Source of the DNA: Leptospiraceae bacterium
Lineage (GTDB): Bacteria; Spirochaetota; Leptospiria; Leptospirales; Leptospiraceae
Length of the DNA: 64,000 nt
Reading direction: 5' to 3'
NCBI GenBank assembly: GCA_027485405.1
Contig: JAIXRB010000024.1
Span: 32,312 to 96,311, forward strand
Shown here: in pieces, positions 1-9,154 of the stretch
Layout: each line of letters starts with the position of its first letter
Numbering within the stretch: the first letter of the stretch is position 1
The notes under the pieces: model-generated
What the model was told of the DNA's origin: nothing
Database searches by the model: none
Seen by the model: only the letters and a program-made list of their open reading frames with translations
Translations under genes and position numbers: made by a program

Positions 1-528
1 TCCCAATATAAATTGCATGCCACTCCAGACGAGAAGGCTTATTGGGGAGTAGGTGGGGGAGATACTTTAAAAGTTTTTGATACTGATGCCGGAAAGGTAG
101 GTATTTTAATTTGCTATGATGTGGAATTTCCGGAGCTTTCTAGAATTCTCGCCGAACGAGGCGTAGATATTTTATTTGTTCCGTATTATACAGATACGAA
201 GAATGGATACCTTCGTGTCAGAAAATGTGCAGAAGCTCGAGCGATAGAAAATGAAATCTACGTTGTTATCACTGGTTCTGTTGGAAACCTTCCGAATGTT
301 GAAAACATGGACATCCAGTATTCTCAATCTGCGGTGTTTACGCCTTCGGATTTTTCATTTCCTCACGATGCTGTGGCCGCAGAAGCTACGCCTAATACGG
401 AAATGACTCTAATCGCTGATTTAGATTTGGATCTATTGAAGGAAGTACGAAAAAAGGGCGCAGTCCGCAATATGTTGGATCGGCGTTTGGATTTGTTTAG
501 AATCGAATGGCTTGGTAAAATTGGTTAA
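1..528 (+). CDS. Carbon-nitrogen (nitrilase-type) hydrolase, C-terminal part
   Basis: The reading frame is open to the left edge, so the start lies outside the window. Visible are the nucleophile-elbow motif ICYDVEFPE with the catalytic Cys, and downstream the family pattern ARAIENEIYVV before a C-terminal LDLDLL segment. This is the C-terminal half of a Glu-Lys-Cys amidohydrolase acting on amide or nitrile C-N bonds; the Glu and probably the Lys are upstream of the window. Homologues are sometimes fused to an N-terminal GNAT acetyltransferase, which cannot be judged here. The redoxin gene starts 3 bases after the stop, so the two are probably co-transcribed. The substrate is unknown. Confidence 0.85.
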   Translation, partial: SQYKLHATPDEKAYWGVGGGDTLKVFDTDAGKVGILICYDVEFPELSRILAERGVDILFVPYYTDTKNGYLRVRKCAEARAIENEIYVVITGSVGNLPNVENMDIQYSQSAVFTPSDFSFPHDAVAAEATPNTEMTLIADLDLDLLKEVRKKGAVRNMLDRRLDLFRIEWLGKIG

Positions 529-531
529 GAA

Positions 532-1038
532 ATGAATCTGAAACAATGGTTTTTACTTCAAGTTTTAGATCCTGGGACAAGGAAAAAAGTGCCCGCGCTC
601 CCACTAGATTCAACTGTGGAAGATTGGGAATTGGATTTAACAACAAACCAAAAATTTCGAATTTCGCATTTGGTTGAAAGAGGCCCTCTTCTTTTAGTTT
701 TTATCCGTGGAACATGGTGTCCATTTTGCCAATTGCATTTGAAAAATTTAGCGATTTGGGCGTCCAAACTTCACGATAAGAGAGGGACTGTGATCATTGT
801 TTCTAGTGAATCGATGTCAAAATTGCAAAGCTGGCTTGAGTTGCATCCGACTCCATTTCCATTTGCATCGGATCCAGAATTCTCCTTGTCTGATTACTTT
901 GGAGTGAGAATTCCACCAAACACATTTTCTCAAGCCGCAACATTTGTTATAGATTCAGATTTAACGGTACGATTAGCATACCAAGGAAAAAGAACAGTAA
1001 ATAGTCTTGAAATCATAGAAAAGGCTTTGAATCAGTAA
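532..1038 (+). CDS. AhpC/TSA-type redoxin (peroxiredoxin-like)
   Basis: This 168-residue protein has a thioredoxin fold with the redox motif GTWCPFC near residues 60-66, inside a typical 'LLVFIRGTWCPFC' strand-turn context. The later FVIDSDLTVRLAYQG segment matches the C-terminal strands of redoxins. A CxxC pair suggests a dithiol reductase or atypical peroxiredoxin rather than a classical single-Cys peroxidase. No signal peptide is seen, so it probably acts in the cytoplasm. It follows the nitrilase gene by 3 bases and converges on the porin-like gene. The peroxide or disulfide substrate cannot be read from sequence. Confidence 0.85.
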   Translation: MNLKQWFLLQVLDPGTRKKVPALPLDSTVEDWELDLTTNQKFRISHLVERGPLLLVFIRGTWCPFCQLHLKNLAIWASKLHDKRGTVIIVSSESMSKLQSWLELHPTPFPFASDPEFSLSDYFGVRIPPNTFSQAATFVIDSDLTVRLAYQGKRTVNSLEIIEKALNQ

Positions 1039-1045
1039 AGTTTAA

Positions 1046-2248
1046 TTATTCTAGAAGAAAACTTATAGCACCTATTAATAGAGTTTCTTGCTTACTCTTT
1101 TCATCTGTATTCCGGTATTCAAACAAGGGATCTATCGAAGAACGTCGAACCAACTCAATACGAAACAGGGCAGGATTCCACTGAAGGAAATCCAGAGTAA
1201 GAATATAAGCGGAGGCATTGAATCCATTAGGTGTTTTAGTTTGCGCCAGAACCTGCTCCCGATCGATCATACGATCAAATCGAAAACTCAACCGATAGTC
1301 AGGAGAAAGCAATACCGACACCCAGATATTGCCTTGGTACCAATGCCTGTACGCTCTACCCGATCTTTCCAAATAATCACCCTGCTTTCCCAACAATCGG
1401 ACTCCTATGGGATTATAGTCAAATGACTGCCCTTGCCATTGCCAACCAATGTCTTGGGAGAACGCAAAGGTAAATCGATCATTGATTTTCCATTCAGTAA
1501 TCAAGTTTTGGTAAAAGCGATTTTGTTTTCGTTCTGCGGTAGGTGCTTCATTTCCCGCAAAGTAATTAGCCGTAAAAGTCAAATTAGGAAGAATTGCATA
1601 CTTTGTTTGAAATCCAAGTGATTTGTCCTTGTTGTTTTCAGTTATGTTTTGCCAGCCATTCATCACATGAAATTGAAAAGAAAGCTGATTTGAATACTGA
1701 TAAGTCAATCTGGCTCCAGAGCTATAGTACGGAACATAATCTAAAGCATAGGCTCTTGTATAATTGTTATTTTTTTGAGAGATCCAGCTTTCATGGCCTA
1801 TATGACCAAAATAAATCCCTGCATCTAACCAGACCTTTTGTGACAATCGAACCCCAACAAAGCCTTCTTGGATGTTTCGCACAGCGAATTGATTGGAGCT
1901 AACGTCTTTGGTTGGTTCTCCTGAATAGTTTGTGTTGACACTATTTCCAAACTGTATAGCCAAACGGCCACGGAATTTCTCTCCATCCAAGCGAAGATCT
2001 GCATGAGCTAAATTTATATTAAATTCTTGGTTTCGAACAGCTTGCGTTGTATAGGCTCTTTCATTCGACTTGGGCTGGTTGAAATTTTGATTGTAGTAGG
2101 TATCAACAAAAGCCCCGACCTTGAGACCTTTAGGTGGATGCCAGGCTTCTTCGACTTTTTTCGGGTCTGCAATTAAGTCTTTTGAAATAAGAATGAAAAA
2201 GAATGTAGCGAGAAAAAAGCGGAAAGCAAAGAGGATCCTCGGATTCAT
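1046..2248 (-). CDS. Outer-membrane beta-barrel porin (BBP2/OmpL-like family)
   Basis: This 400-residue exported protein begins with a signal peptide: a basic MNPR start, a hydrophobic stretch to about residue 22, then SKDLIADPK. The mature start contains the family pattern GAFVDTYYNQNFNQP followed by FNINLAHADLRL. The rest is alternating aromatic and polar residues in repeated 8-12-residue strands, as in putative beta-barrel porin-2 proteins. It probably sits in the outer membrane as a channel or adhesin-like barrel. It is transcribed alone; 133 bases of non-coding DNA separate it from the next minus-strand gene. Solute specificity is unknown. Confidence 0.8.
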   Translation of the reverse strand: MNPRILFAFRFFLATFFFILISKDLIADPKKVEEAWHPPKGLKVGAFVDTYYNQNFNQPKSNERAYTTQAVRNQEFNINLAHADLRLDGEKFRGRLAIQFGNSVNTNYSGEPTKDVSSNQFAVRNIQEGFVGVRLSQKVWLDAGIYFGHIGHESWISQKNNNYTRAYALDYVPYYSSGARLTYQYSNQLSFQFHVMNGWQNITENNKDKSLGFQTKYAILPNLTFTANYFAGNEAPTAERKQNRFYQNLITEWKINDRFTFAFSQDIGWQWQGQSFDYNPIGVRLLGKQGDYLERSGRAYRHWYQGNIWVSVLLSPDYRLSFRFDRMIDREQVLAQTKTPNGFNASAYILTLDFLQWNPALFRIELVRRSSIDPLFEYRNTDEKSKQETLLIGAISFLLE

Positions 2249-2381
2249 ACAGGGTCTGGAACATTAGAAGCTTACCCGTGTTTTCGTAATGATTAAAATT
2301 TGTGTAATCCCAGGAATTTCCGGAGAAAAATTGAAAATTAATCGCTTTTTTAGACGAATTATCCCGTTTTTCTGATTAATT

Positions 2382-2786
2382 TTAATCTTTTGACTTGGAC
2401 TTGGATAAGAGTTGTTGTAAAACTTCGATTTCCTTCGGAATTGGGATCAGGCGTTTGCGATACTGACTTTTGTAGTCTTTCTTAAATTCTGTATGACAAG
2501 CCTTGCAAGTGTCTTCCGGTTTGCCCAAAGCGAGTTTTTCATCAATGATTTCCTTCCATCTAACTTTGTCCTCAGTTGGTGCCATTTCAGGGACAGAGGC
2601 AAGAATCTTTAAAAGAGGGTCTGCATCGCCCGTTTTTTTTAAGTGTTTGGAAGCCGGTCTAGTATAGTCTTCCATGAAATCGTGAAGGGTCATTTCCAAT
2701 TGAGATGGATTGTCTTTAGAAAACAAACTACTGAATAGAAAAAAGGATACACTGAAACCAAAAACGATTTTTAAAAGATGTGTCAT
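2382..2786 (-). CDS. Small exported protein with one CxxCH haem motif
   Basis: This 134-residue protein has an N-terminal signal peptide (MTHLLKIVFGFSVSFFLFSS) and one haem c motif, CKACH, at about residues 98-102, late in the chain. The late motif, predicted mainly helical body and length resemble four-helix cytochrome c'-like proteins more than class I cytochromes; this is inference. Its start overlaps the stop of the DUF455 gene by 4 bases (ATGA), so the two are translationally coupled. A ccm cluster that could attach the haem lies at 35.6-38.8 kb. The redox partner is unknown. Confidence 0.75.
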   Translation of the reverse strand: MTHLLKIVFGFSVSFFLFSSLFSKDNPSQLEMTLHDFMEDYTRPASKHLKKTGDADPLLKILASVPEMAPTEDKVRWKEIIDEKLALGKPEDTCKACHTEFKKDYKSQYRKRLIPIPKEIEVLQQLLSKSKSKD

Positions 2787-3676
2787 ACTTTCTCCAGATT
2801 CTGAAGTTTTTTAAATGAATGCAACTCTGTTTTACCCCAAGTGGTTGAATCGGAAATCGAATAGAGTTCTAAGGATTGGTTCTTTATTTTAGGAGAGTAT
2901 TCGTCTTTAAAATCACCTAACTTATCAATGAAATCAATTGAGAATCCGGCTTCTGATCGTGTCTGGGGGATATAATGGTAAGCCTTTGCTCTTCTAGGTG
3001 TGAAAGGGAATGACAATAGTTTAAGATAAGAATCCCATTCTATTTTCTCGGGCGATGACTTAGGAAAAAGAAATTCCCAACCTCGTTTGACATGCTTTAC
3101 TTCATCGAGATAGACTTTTAACATGATGCTAGCTGATTCAAAGTCTCCAAAATGAGCAAAAGCCCTGGCATAGATTTGAGAAAAATCGAGATTGGCTCCT
3201 TCAAAGGAAATTGACATAACAGCCGCAAATTGTTCTGGAGTTTTTAGGTTTGGAATCTGTTTCCAAAAAAGATAATTCAGAGGTTTGTCACCAAAATTGA
3301 TTCCAAAATTGGAAAGCCGTTCTAAATACATAGAAAGGTGGAGTTGCTCTTCTTTTAGAGTTCGAAGCCAATCTAACCGAGTCTCAAAAGGAGCTTCGGG
3401 AAAAGCAAGAATTGCCCAAGCAAAGAGTTCAATCGCCATCAATTCATGGTTGGCAAAATGATGTAATGTAAATCCTCTTTGCAAAGGTTGGTTGAGATGT
3501 TCTAAACGCGGGATCTTGGACTTTGCATCAGAAAAAGAAATGGAAGAATGCCTTCCTGGTTTCTCCAAGCAGATGGGCGAGTATTGGTTCCAATCTACTT
3601 CTTTAGGAGGAGGAAGCAATTTGTCTTGGATAGTTTCAGAAAGGAGCAGATGTTTTGCGTATTCAGAAACTTTCAT
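2783..3676 (-). CDS. DUF455 family ferritin-like protein
   Basis: This 297-residue protein shows the DUF455 signature: LHHFANHELMAIELFAWA near residues 90-107, EEQLHLSMYLERL near 128-140, and DEVKHVKRGWEFL near 192-204. The repeated E..H pairs are those of a ferritin-like four-helix diiron protein. It has no signal peptide. It overlaps the downstream haem-motif gene by 4 bases, which links a predicted diiron protein to a small c-type cytochrome-like protein. DUF455 members have no firmly assigned reaction; a tRNA- or fatty-acid-modifying oxygenase role would be speculation. Confidence 0.85.
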   Translation of the reverse strand: MKVSEYAKHLLLSETIQDKLLPPPKEVDWNQYSPICLEKPGRHSSISFSDAKSKIPRLEHLNQPLQRGFTLHHFANHELMAIELFAWAILAFPEAPFETRLDWLRTLKEEQLHLSMYLERLSNFGINFGDKPLNYLFWKQIPNLKTPEQFAAVMSISFEGANLDFSQIYARAFAHFGDFESASIMLKVYLDEVKHVKRGWEFLFPKSSPEKIEWDSYLKLLSFPFTPRRAKAYHYIPQTRSEAGFSIDFIDKLGDFKDEYSPKIKNQSLELYSISDSTTWGKTELHSFKKLQNLEKV

Positions 3677-3730
3677 AGGTTTTTCCTATTTTTTGAAGGA
3701 CAAATGCCTTGACTTCTTAAAATTTTCAAT

Positions 3731-4051
3731 ATGACTGAGAAAGATTCTTTTTACCAGAGAGTTTACGAAAAGGTAAAAGAAATTCCTAAGGGGAAAGTAA
3801 CAAACTATGGAACAATTGCGGCTCTTTTAGGAAATCCAAGAGCGGCAAGAGCCGTAGGCTATGCGTTAAATTCCTTAAAGAAAACTGACCTCTCTGAAAT
3901 ACCCTGGCAACGAGTTGTAAATGCCCAAGGGAAGATTTCATTCAAAGGCGATACTTTTCGAGCCAATCTACAAAAAGAAATTCTAGAAGCAGAAGGGATA
4001 CTTTTTGATCATGAAGAATCCATCGATTTTAAAACCCAAGGTTGGCCATGA
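3731..4051 (+). CDS. Alkyltransferase-like (ATL) DNA-repair protein
   Basis: This 106-residue protein matches the DNA-binding domain of O6-alkylguanine-DNA alkyltransferase: the IPKGKVTNYGTIA helix-turn-helix segment and RAVGYALN, whose Asn and neighbouring residues support base flipping. The active-site position reads PWQRVV, with Trp in place of the acceptor Cys of PCHRV. That makes it an ATL protein, which binds O6-alkylguanine and hands it to nucleotide excision repair rather than removing the alkyl group itself (established for ATLs). Its stop overlaps the thiD start (ATGA at 4048-4051), so the two genes are coupled. Confidence 0.88.
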   Translation: MTEKDSFYQRVYEKVKEIPKGKVTNYGTIAALLGNPRAARAVGYALNSLKKTDLSEIPWQRVVNAQGKISFKGDTFRANLQKEILEAEGILFDHEESIDFKTQGWP

Positions 4052-4839
4052 AAAAAGTACCCATTACACTTTCTATTGCAGGATCGGATTCGGGAGGAGG
4101 AGCTGGAATCCAAGCTGACCTCAAAACCTTTTCGGCATTGGACACATTTGGAACAACAGCGATCACTTGTCTTACGGCTCAGAATCCAGATGGGGTATCT
4201 GCTATTTTGGAAGTCACGCCAAAGTTTGTAGAAGATCAGATGGAAGCTATCCTTAAATTCTTCCCAGTTTCAGCCTGCAAAACTGGAATGCTGTATTCTA
4301 ACAAGATCATTGATTCTGTTCTGAAAGTTTTAAATAACTATCCAAACTTGCTTTTGGTTGTAGATCCAGTTATGATCGCAACTAGCGGAGCAAAGCTTCT
4401 GCAAGACGATGCAATTGAAAACATAAAAACAAACCTCTTACCGCGAGCGACTATCATCACTCCCAATCTAGATGAAGCGAGTCTGCTTTTGGGAAAAGAG
4501 ATCAAGTATGAGGAAGAAATGGAACCCGCCATCCACATGCTTTTTGAGAAATTCAAGGTTCCCATTCTTTTGAAAGGTGGACATTTGTTGCATGCTAAAT
4601 CGGCAATTGATCTACTCTTTGATGGAATTTCTGTCTACCGTTATGAGAAACTGTACCAAAGAAATCGAAACACGCATGGAAGTGGTTGCACTTTTTCTTC
4701 TGCGATTACAGCCTTTTTAGCTCATGGAGAAACACTGCCCTCCGCAGTTGGCAAAGCAAAAGAATACATTCACCTAGCACTTGAATATGCAATTGAAACT
4801 GGAGATACCAATCATATCCACCATCTGTATTCTGAGTAG
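4048..4839 (+). CDS. thiD: Hydroxymethylpyrimidine kinase / phosphomethylpyrimidine kinase
   Basis: This 263-residue ribokinase-fold enzyme phosphorylates HMP and HMP-phosphate in thiamine biosynthesis. Visible motifs are the N-terminal SIAGSDSGGGAGIQADLKTF, the VVDPVMIATSGAKLL segment, ILLKGGH, and the anion-hole/catalytic motif GSGCTFSSAI near residue 212. I chose ATG 4048 over the TTG at 4042 because it forms an ATGA overlap with the stop of the ATL gene and restores the usual family N-terminus. No TPP riboswitch-like structure is seen upstream. Its stop directly abuts the stop of the convergent regulator gene. Confidence 0.95.
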   Translation: MKKVPITLSIAGSDSGGGAGIQADLKTFSALDTFGTTAITCLTAQNPDGVSAILEVTPKFVEDQMEAILKFFPVSACKTGMLYSNKIIDSVLKVLNNYPNLLLVVDPVMIATSGAKLLQDDAIENIKTNLLPRATIITPNLDEASLLLGKEIKYEEEMEPAIHMLFEKFKVPILLKGGHLLHAKSAIDLLFDGISVYRYEKLYQRNRNTHGSGCTFSSAITAFLAHGETLPSAVGKAKEYIHLALEYAIETGDTNHIHHLYSE

Positions 4840-6984
4840 TTAGTATTCTATATTCAGTTCTTTGATTTTTTTATCTAAAGTGTTGCGATTGATCCCTAAA
4901 AACTTTGCTACTCTGGTTTTTGTATATCGATACTTTTTCATTGCATACTGAATTAGGCGCGATTCAATTTCGCTAACTACAGCTTCCATGGCTCGTCCGT
5001 CCAAAGCTTCCAATTGAATTGGAGAAAGTCTACCTGCCGTTATGTCCATATGCTCCGGAGAAAGATGCTGTGGCGTGTCTTGCGGATAATTCGAGGTTTT
5101 ATCGGAGCTTCGAGTCTGTGAAGAGTTTGGTATGTCTTTGTTAGAATCAAACTTTTCTAAAATCTCACTGAAATCGTCAACGGAAAGCATGTCTTCTTGC
5201 GCAAGAACAACAGCCCGTTCGATCACGTTCTCTAATTCCCTTACGTTTCCTGGCCAAGAGTATTTCAGTAGCAATTTGCTTGCATCTCGATTCAAGCCTC
5301 GAATTGCTTTGTTGTTCTCTTTTGCATACTTTTCAAGAAAATGGTTGATTAAAAGAGGAATGTCATCAGCCCGTTCTCGCAATGGTGGCGTAGTTATCTT
5401 AACAACGTTTAATCGATAAAAGAGGTCTGCGCGAAACTTCTTTGCCATAACCAGTTCTTCCAATTCTGCGTTGGTAGCCGCAATGATACGAACATCTACC
5501 TTTTTCGCTTTCGTTGATCCAATTGCCTCAATCTCCCTTTCTTGTAACACACGCAAGAGCTTTGATTGTAAGTTTAAATCCATTTCTCCAATTTCATCTA
5601 AGAAAATTGTGCCTGTATCTGCTAACTCAAACTTTCCTTTTTTATCAGCAATAGCTCCTGTAAAAGCCCCTTTCTTGTGACCAAACAATTCGGACTCTAG
5701 CAGATTTTCCGGAATGGCGGCGCAATTTATCTTAACAAATGGATTCTCGGATCGGGTGCTATTGTAATGAATTGCATTTGCGATCATTTCTTTTCCAGTT
5801 CCAGACTCACCTGTGATTAAAACAGAAGCTCTGGAATCAGCAACTAACTGGATCTTTTCGAACATTTTTTCCATTAAGTCGGCTTTTCCAATCAAAGAAC
5901 CAAATTTATATTTGTTTTTTAGCTCTCGCTTTAAGAGAATGTTCTCTCTGGAAACCTCCTTTTTGGCTTCTTCAATAAGATTTTGTATTTTTATAGATTG
6001 TGATATGATAGAAGCAACTACCTGTAAAAAATCAGATAGGCCTTTCAAGTCCGTATGTCGGTTTTGGACAATAAACGCGTTTACCACGCCAATGATGTTT
6101 TGCTCGCTTAGGATAGGCGAACAAAGCAAGCTAACATTTTGCGGATCATGTTTAAAGTGAGACATATAACCCACTCGATTGAGAAAAGATGGGTGGTTTG
6201 CAACCGATTCTATGATAGCAGGCTCCCCTGTTTCAAAAACGCTTCCAGTGATGCCCTCGCCTGGTTGATAACTTCCTTTTTCAATTTCTTCATTGGTCAA
6301 ACCCGAAGCTGCAACTATCCTAAGTAAGCCGGATTCCTTGCTAAAAAGAACTATGCTTCCTTTCTCTAATTTTAAAGATTTTTCAATCGTAACCATTATA
6401 TGTTCGAAAACTTCGGTTAAATCCAAAGTTGAAGTGACTAACTTTGATATTTCAATGAGGGTTGCTTGGATTTTTGTTTTTTGCTCTAGATTGCGAATGT
6501 TTTGTAAGTTTTTAAAAATCTGCGCGGCTTGGTTTGCCAGCACAGTCACAATTTCTAACATCTCTTCAGAAAATGCGTTCAATCGATTGGAATCCAAAGA
6601 AATAACTCCAATGATTGCATCCTCAACTATCATGGGAGCAACTAACTCTGACTTTATGTCATCTTTTACAATCACATAGTCAGGATCTACCGATACGTCA
6701 TTGATTAGCTTAGCTTTTCCGGAGGAAGCGGCAAGCCCAGTAATTCCCTGTCCCACGCGCAACCGAGTCTCCTTTAACTTTTGTTGGTTGAGACCCTTGG
6801 AGCTCACTGGCTCTAAAACCCCAGATCTTTCATCAATTAACATCAAGGATCCAGACTCTACACCGCAAATCTGTATGCATCGATCCAAGATCAGCTCTAA
6901 GAGGCGATCAGGGTCTCGGGTTGAATTCATCGCCGTAGCGACTTCCTGGATGGAAAGGATAGGATTTGTTTTTTTATGGTTCAT
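4840..6984 (-). CDS. Sigma54-dependent activator with two GAF sensory domains
   Basis: This protein of about 714 residues has two N-terminal GAF domains (roughly 15-170 and 190-345), a short coiled-coil linker, an AAA+ sigma54-interaction domain (about 365-605), and a C-terminal Fis-type helix-turn-helix (last 40 residues, [15 protein letters not shown]). Walker A GESGTGKE, the sigma54-contact loop GAFTGA and Walker [11 protein letters not shown] are intact, so it should hydrolyse ATP to remodel RpoN holoenzyme. It lacks a receiver domain, so the signal is probably a small molecule bound by the GAFs. ATG 6984 is preferred; TTG 6999 is possible. A GAF-SpoIIE phosphatase gene is divergent, 165 bases away. 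Targets are unknown. Confidence 0.9.
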   Translation of the reverse strand: MNHKKTNPILSIQEVATAMNSTRDPDRLLELILDRCIQICGVESGSLMLIDERSGVLEPVSSKGLNQQKLKETRLRVGQGITGLAASSGKAKLINDVSVDPDYVIVKDDIKSELVAPMIVEDAIIGVISLDSNRLNAFSEEMLEIVTVLANQAAQIFKNLQNIRNLEQKTKIQATLIEISKLVTSTLDLTEVFEHIMVTIEKSLKLEKGSIVLFSKESGLLRIVAASGLTNEEIEKGSYQPGEGITGSVFETGEPAIIESVANHPSFLNRVGYMSHFKHDPQNVSLLCSPILSEQNIIGVVNAFIVQNRHTDLKGLSDFLQVVASIISQSIKIQNLIEEAKKEVSRENILLKRELKNKYKFGSLIGKADLMEKMFEKIQLVADSRASVLITGESGTGKEMIANAIHYNSTRSENPFVKINCAAIPENLLESELFGHKKGAFTGAIADKKGKFELADTGTIFLDEIGEMDLNLQSKLLRVLQEREIEAIGSTKAKKVDVRIIAATNAELEELVMAKKFRADLFYRLNVVKITTPPLRERADDIPLLINHFLEKYAKENNKAIRGLNRDASKLLLKYSWPGNVRELENVIERAVVLAQEDMLSVDDFSEILEKFDSNKDIPNSSQTRSSDKTSNYPQDTPQHLSPEHMDITAGRLSPIQLEALDGRAMEAVVSEIESRLIQYAMKKYRYTKTRVAKFLGINRNTLDKKIKELNIEY

Positions 6985-7149
6985 CAATCTGTTTCTCAAA
7001 AATACAAAACGCTGAAAAGTACAGCATAAAGATATGCCAAGGAAATGATCGTTTTGCCCAATCTAGCTTCATTTAGTTTTAAAATCAAGGCGAACTGCAA
7101 GAAAAATCCTCAACTGCTTAGATATTGAGCATTTTTCGTACCAACTGGA

Positions 7150-9138
7150 ATGGTTCGGATAAATTACTTGTCAATCCCGCAAAAAACCATTAGAACCATG
7201 TTTACTCCTATGATTAGCGATTTTGCCGAAGAAACCTTATGCTTGCTCTGCCAGGAAGCGCAAAAGCCAGAAGGTTTTACCAAGCAAGGACGCTTTTACT
7301 GCAATACTTGCGACAGGGAGTGGATTCTGGAAAAAAGAAAAACTCCCAGAATTGCCCGCGCCGTTCTTTCTTCCGAAGAAAGAACCGAATTTCTGTTGGA
7401 TTGCCTATCACTTTTCAACTCAGCTATGGGATTGCAGGATTTAATGGATCGCTTTTCCAATCTTATAGCAGAAAGGTTAAAAAGAGATAAAATCGGAATC
7501 TTCATTACGAATCTTGAGCTAGGTGAAATTAGGCTTCTCTATTACTCCGCAAAACAAAGATCTTTGGCAAGAGCGATCAAACGAATCAAAATAGATTACG
7601 ATTTGAGTTACGGAGTTTTGATCGAAAGCATGGCAAAGCGAGAATCCAAATTCTATTTCCTGAAAGATCAAACTCATCCTTTTTATAAATTCTATTCTGA
7701 ATTGACTGGAACGAAATCGCAATTGGTTCTTCCCATCATTTATGCAAATGTCGCTGTGGGGATGCTAACATTAGATTATGAAGAAGATGAAATGTCTCCT
7801 TACCAAGAAGACCAAGAGATATTGCAATTAGTCTTAGGACAGTTTGCCGTTAGCTTACGTAATTCTCTCTTGTATTCTAAATCCCAGACTCAGTCTAAGA
7901 ACTTTCAGAGTCTTCATACTGCGGCCCTTACACTGAGTAAGTTATATACTCATGATCATGAAGAAATGATAAAAATGATCCTATTGACCTTGTCAGGGAT
8001 TGTAGATTCTTCAATAGCTTGTCTGATTGAACGAACAAAAGATAGTGGAGAGGTCAAAATCTATAAACTCTTTCGAAACTTAGAAAACTATCAGATAACA
8101 ACTGAAGTGCAAACGGCGGACGTTCGACACTTAATTCATATTTTAGACGATAGAGAAACAATCACAATAGAACCATCTTCCTATCCGTTTTTTTTGGAAA
8201 TCGGTTTAGTTGGAAAAGAGGCACTGATTTTGCCAGTTCACTTAGAGAATGGTACAGATTGTATCTTCACTATGATTAAGCCAGAGTCTCGGTTTCCTCA
8301 GGAAGAAATCGAAGCACTCAATGCTTTTGTATCTTTGGCGAGAATTACGATGGAGAATGCGATTTTATATCAAAATCTATCCAGCAAAGAGAGACTAGAA
8401 AAAGAAATCGAAATTGCTAAAGAAATTCAATCCACATTGTTACCCAGAAGAGCTCCGGACACCAATTCATTTCAATTCGGGGGAATTATGGTTCCAGCTC
8501 GAGGAATTGGTGGGGATTACTATGATTTCATTCTCTCACCCGACCATTCTGAACTCTTCCTTTGCATTGGGGATGTTAGTGGAAAAGGAGTTGCGGCAGG
8601 ACTGGTCATGGCAACAGTCCGAACCATTTTACATTCTTTAGTAAGAGTGAGAAACTCAACTTGGGACATAGTAAACGATATCAATAGCTATTTATACCAA
8701 AGCTACAAAGACTCGGTAACACCTAGATTTATGAGTCTTATCCTAATGAAATGGAATTCCAAAACGGGGAAGATCATAGTTTCTGGTGCTGGCCATGGAT
8801 ACTTCTACATCCACCGAAAATCAACTAATAAAATAGAATTGGTTGAAACTGGTGGAGTGATATTAGGAATTACCAATGAATTAGAACCTTTCCGAAACGA
8901 AAACGTATTGGATCTGTTTTCGGGCGATACTCTCTTTATGTTTACCGATGGAGTTACCGAAGCATATAACAACAGGGACGAGCAATTTGGGGATGAAAGA
9001 CTTGTGCAATCCATCGAGGCGACAATTGAGAAAGAACCGAAACAAATATTAGAATCAATTTTATCAAACATTCGAAGCTTTATGCGAGATAAAGAACAAC
9101 ATGATGATATAACAATGGTTGCCGTTCGTAAGAATTAG
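7150..9138 (+). CDS. GAF-domain SpoIIE/RsbU-type protein phosphatase with N-terminal zinc-finger-like motif
   Basis: This 662-residue protein starts with two Cys pairs (CLLC and CNTC about 20 residues apart, residues 30-57) resembling a zinc ribbon. Two GAF-like regions follow (about 75-235 and 250-400). The PP2C-type SpoIIE domain spans about 415-660, with metal-binding motifs GGDYYDF, GDVSGKGVAAGL, FTDGVTEA and HDDITMVAVR intact. Such phosphatases usually dephosphorylate anti-anti-sigma (STAS) proteins in partner-switching control; no STAS or anti-sigma gene is adjacent. The first ATG is used; a later ATG at 7198 would still keep the Cys motif. No transmembrane segments are seen, so it is cytoplasmic. 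Confidence 0.88.
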   Translation: MVRINYLSIPQKTIRTMFTPMISDFAEETLCLLCQEAQKPEGFTKQGRFYCNTCDREWILEKRKTPRIARAVLSSEERTEFLLDCLSLFNSAMGLQDLMDRFSNLIAERLKRDKIGIFITNLELGEIRLLYYSAKQRSLARAIKRIKIDYDLSYGVLIESMAKRESKFYFLKDQTHPFYKFYSELTGTKSQLVLPIIYANVAVGMLTLDYEEDEMSPYQEDQEILQLVLGQFAVSLRNSLLYSKSQTQSKNFQSLHTAALTLSKLYTHDHEEMIKMILLTLSGIVDSSIACLIERTKDSGEVKIYKLFRNLENYQITTEVQTADVRHLIHILDDRETITIEPSSYPFFLEIGLVGKEALILPVHLENGTDCIFTMIKPESRFPQEEIEALNAFVSLARITMENAILYQNLSSKERLEKEIEIAKEIQSTLLPRRAPDTNSFQFGGIMVPARGIGGDYYDFILSPDHSELFLCIGDVSGKGVAAGLVMATVRTILHSLVRVRNSTWDIVNDINSYLYQSYKDSVTPRFMSLILMKWNSKTGKIIVSGAGHGYFYIHRKSTNKIELVETGGVILGITNELEPFRNENVLDLFSGDTLFMFTDGVTEAYNNRDEQFGDERLVQSIEATIEKEPKQILESILSNIRSFMRDKEQHDDITMVAVRKN

Positions 9139-9154
9139 TTGACGGCAGTTTCGG

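Noticed and set aside
7016..7045. TGGCAT...TGC, resembling a sigma54 promoter on the minus strand upstream of the sigma54 activator
   Set aside because: The distance between the GG and GC elements is one base too long compared with the strict sigma54 spacing, so I do not call it.
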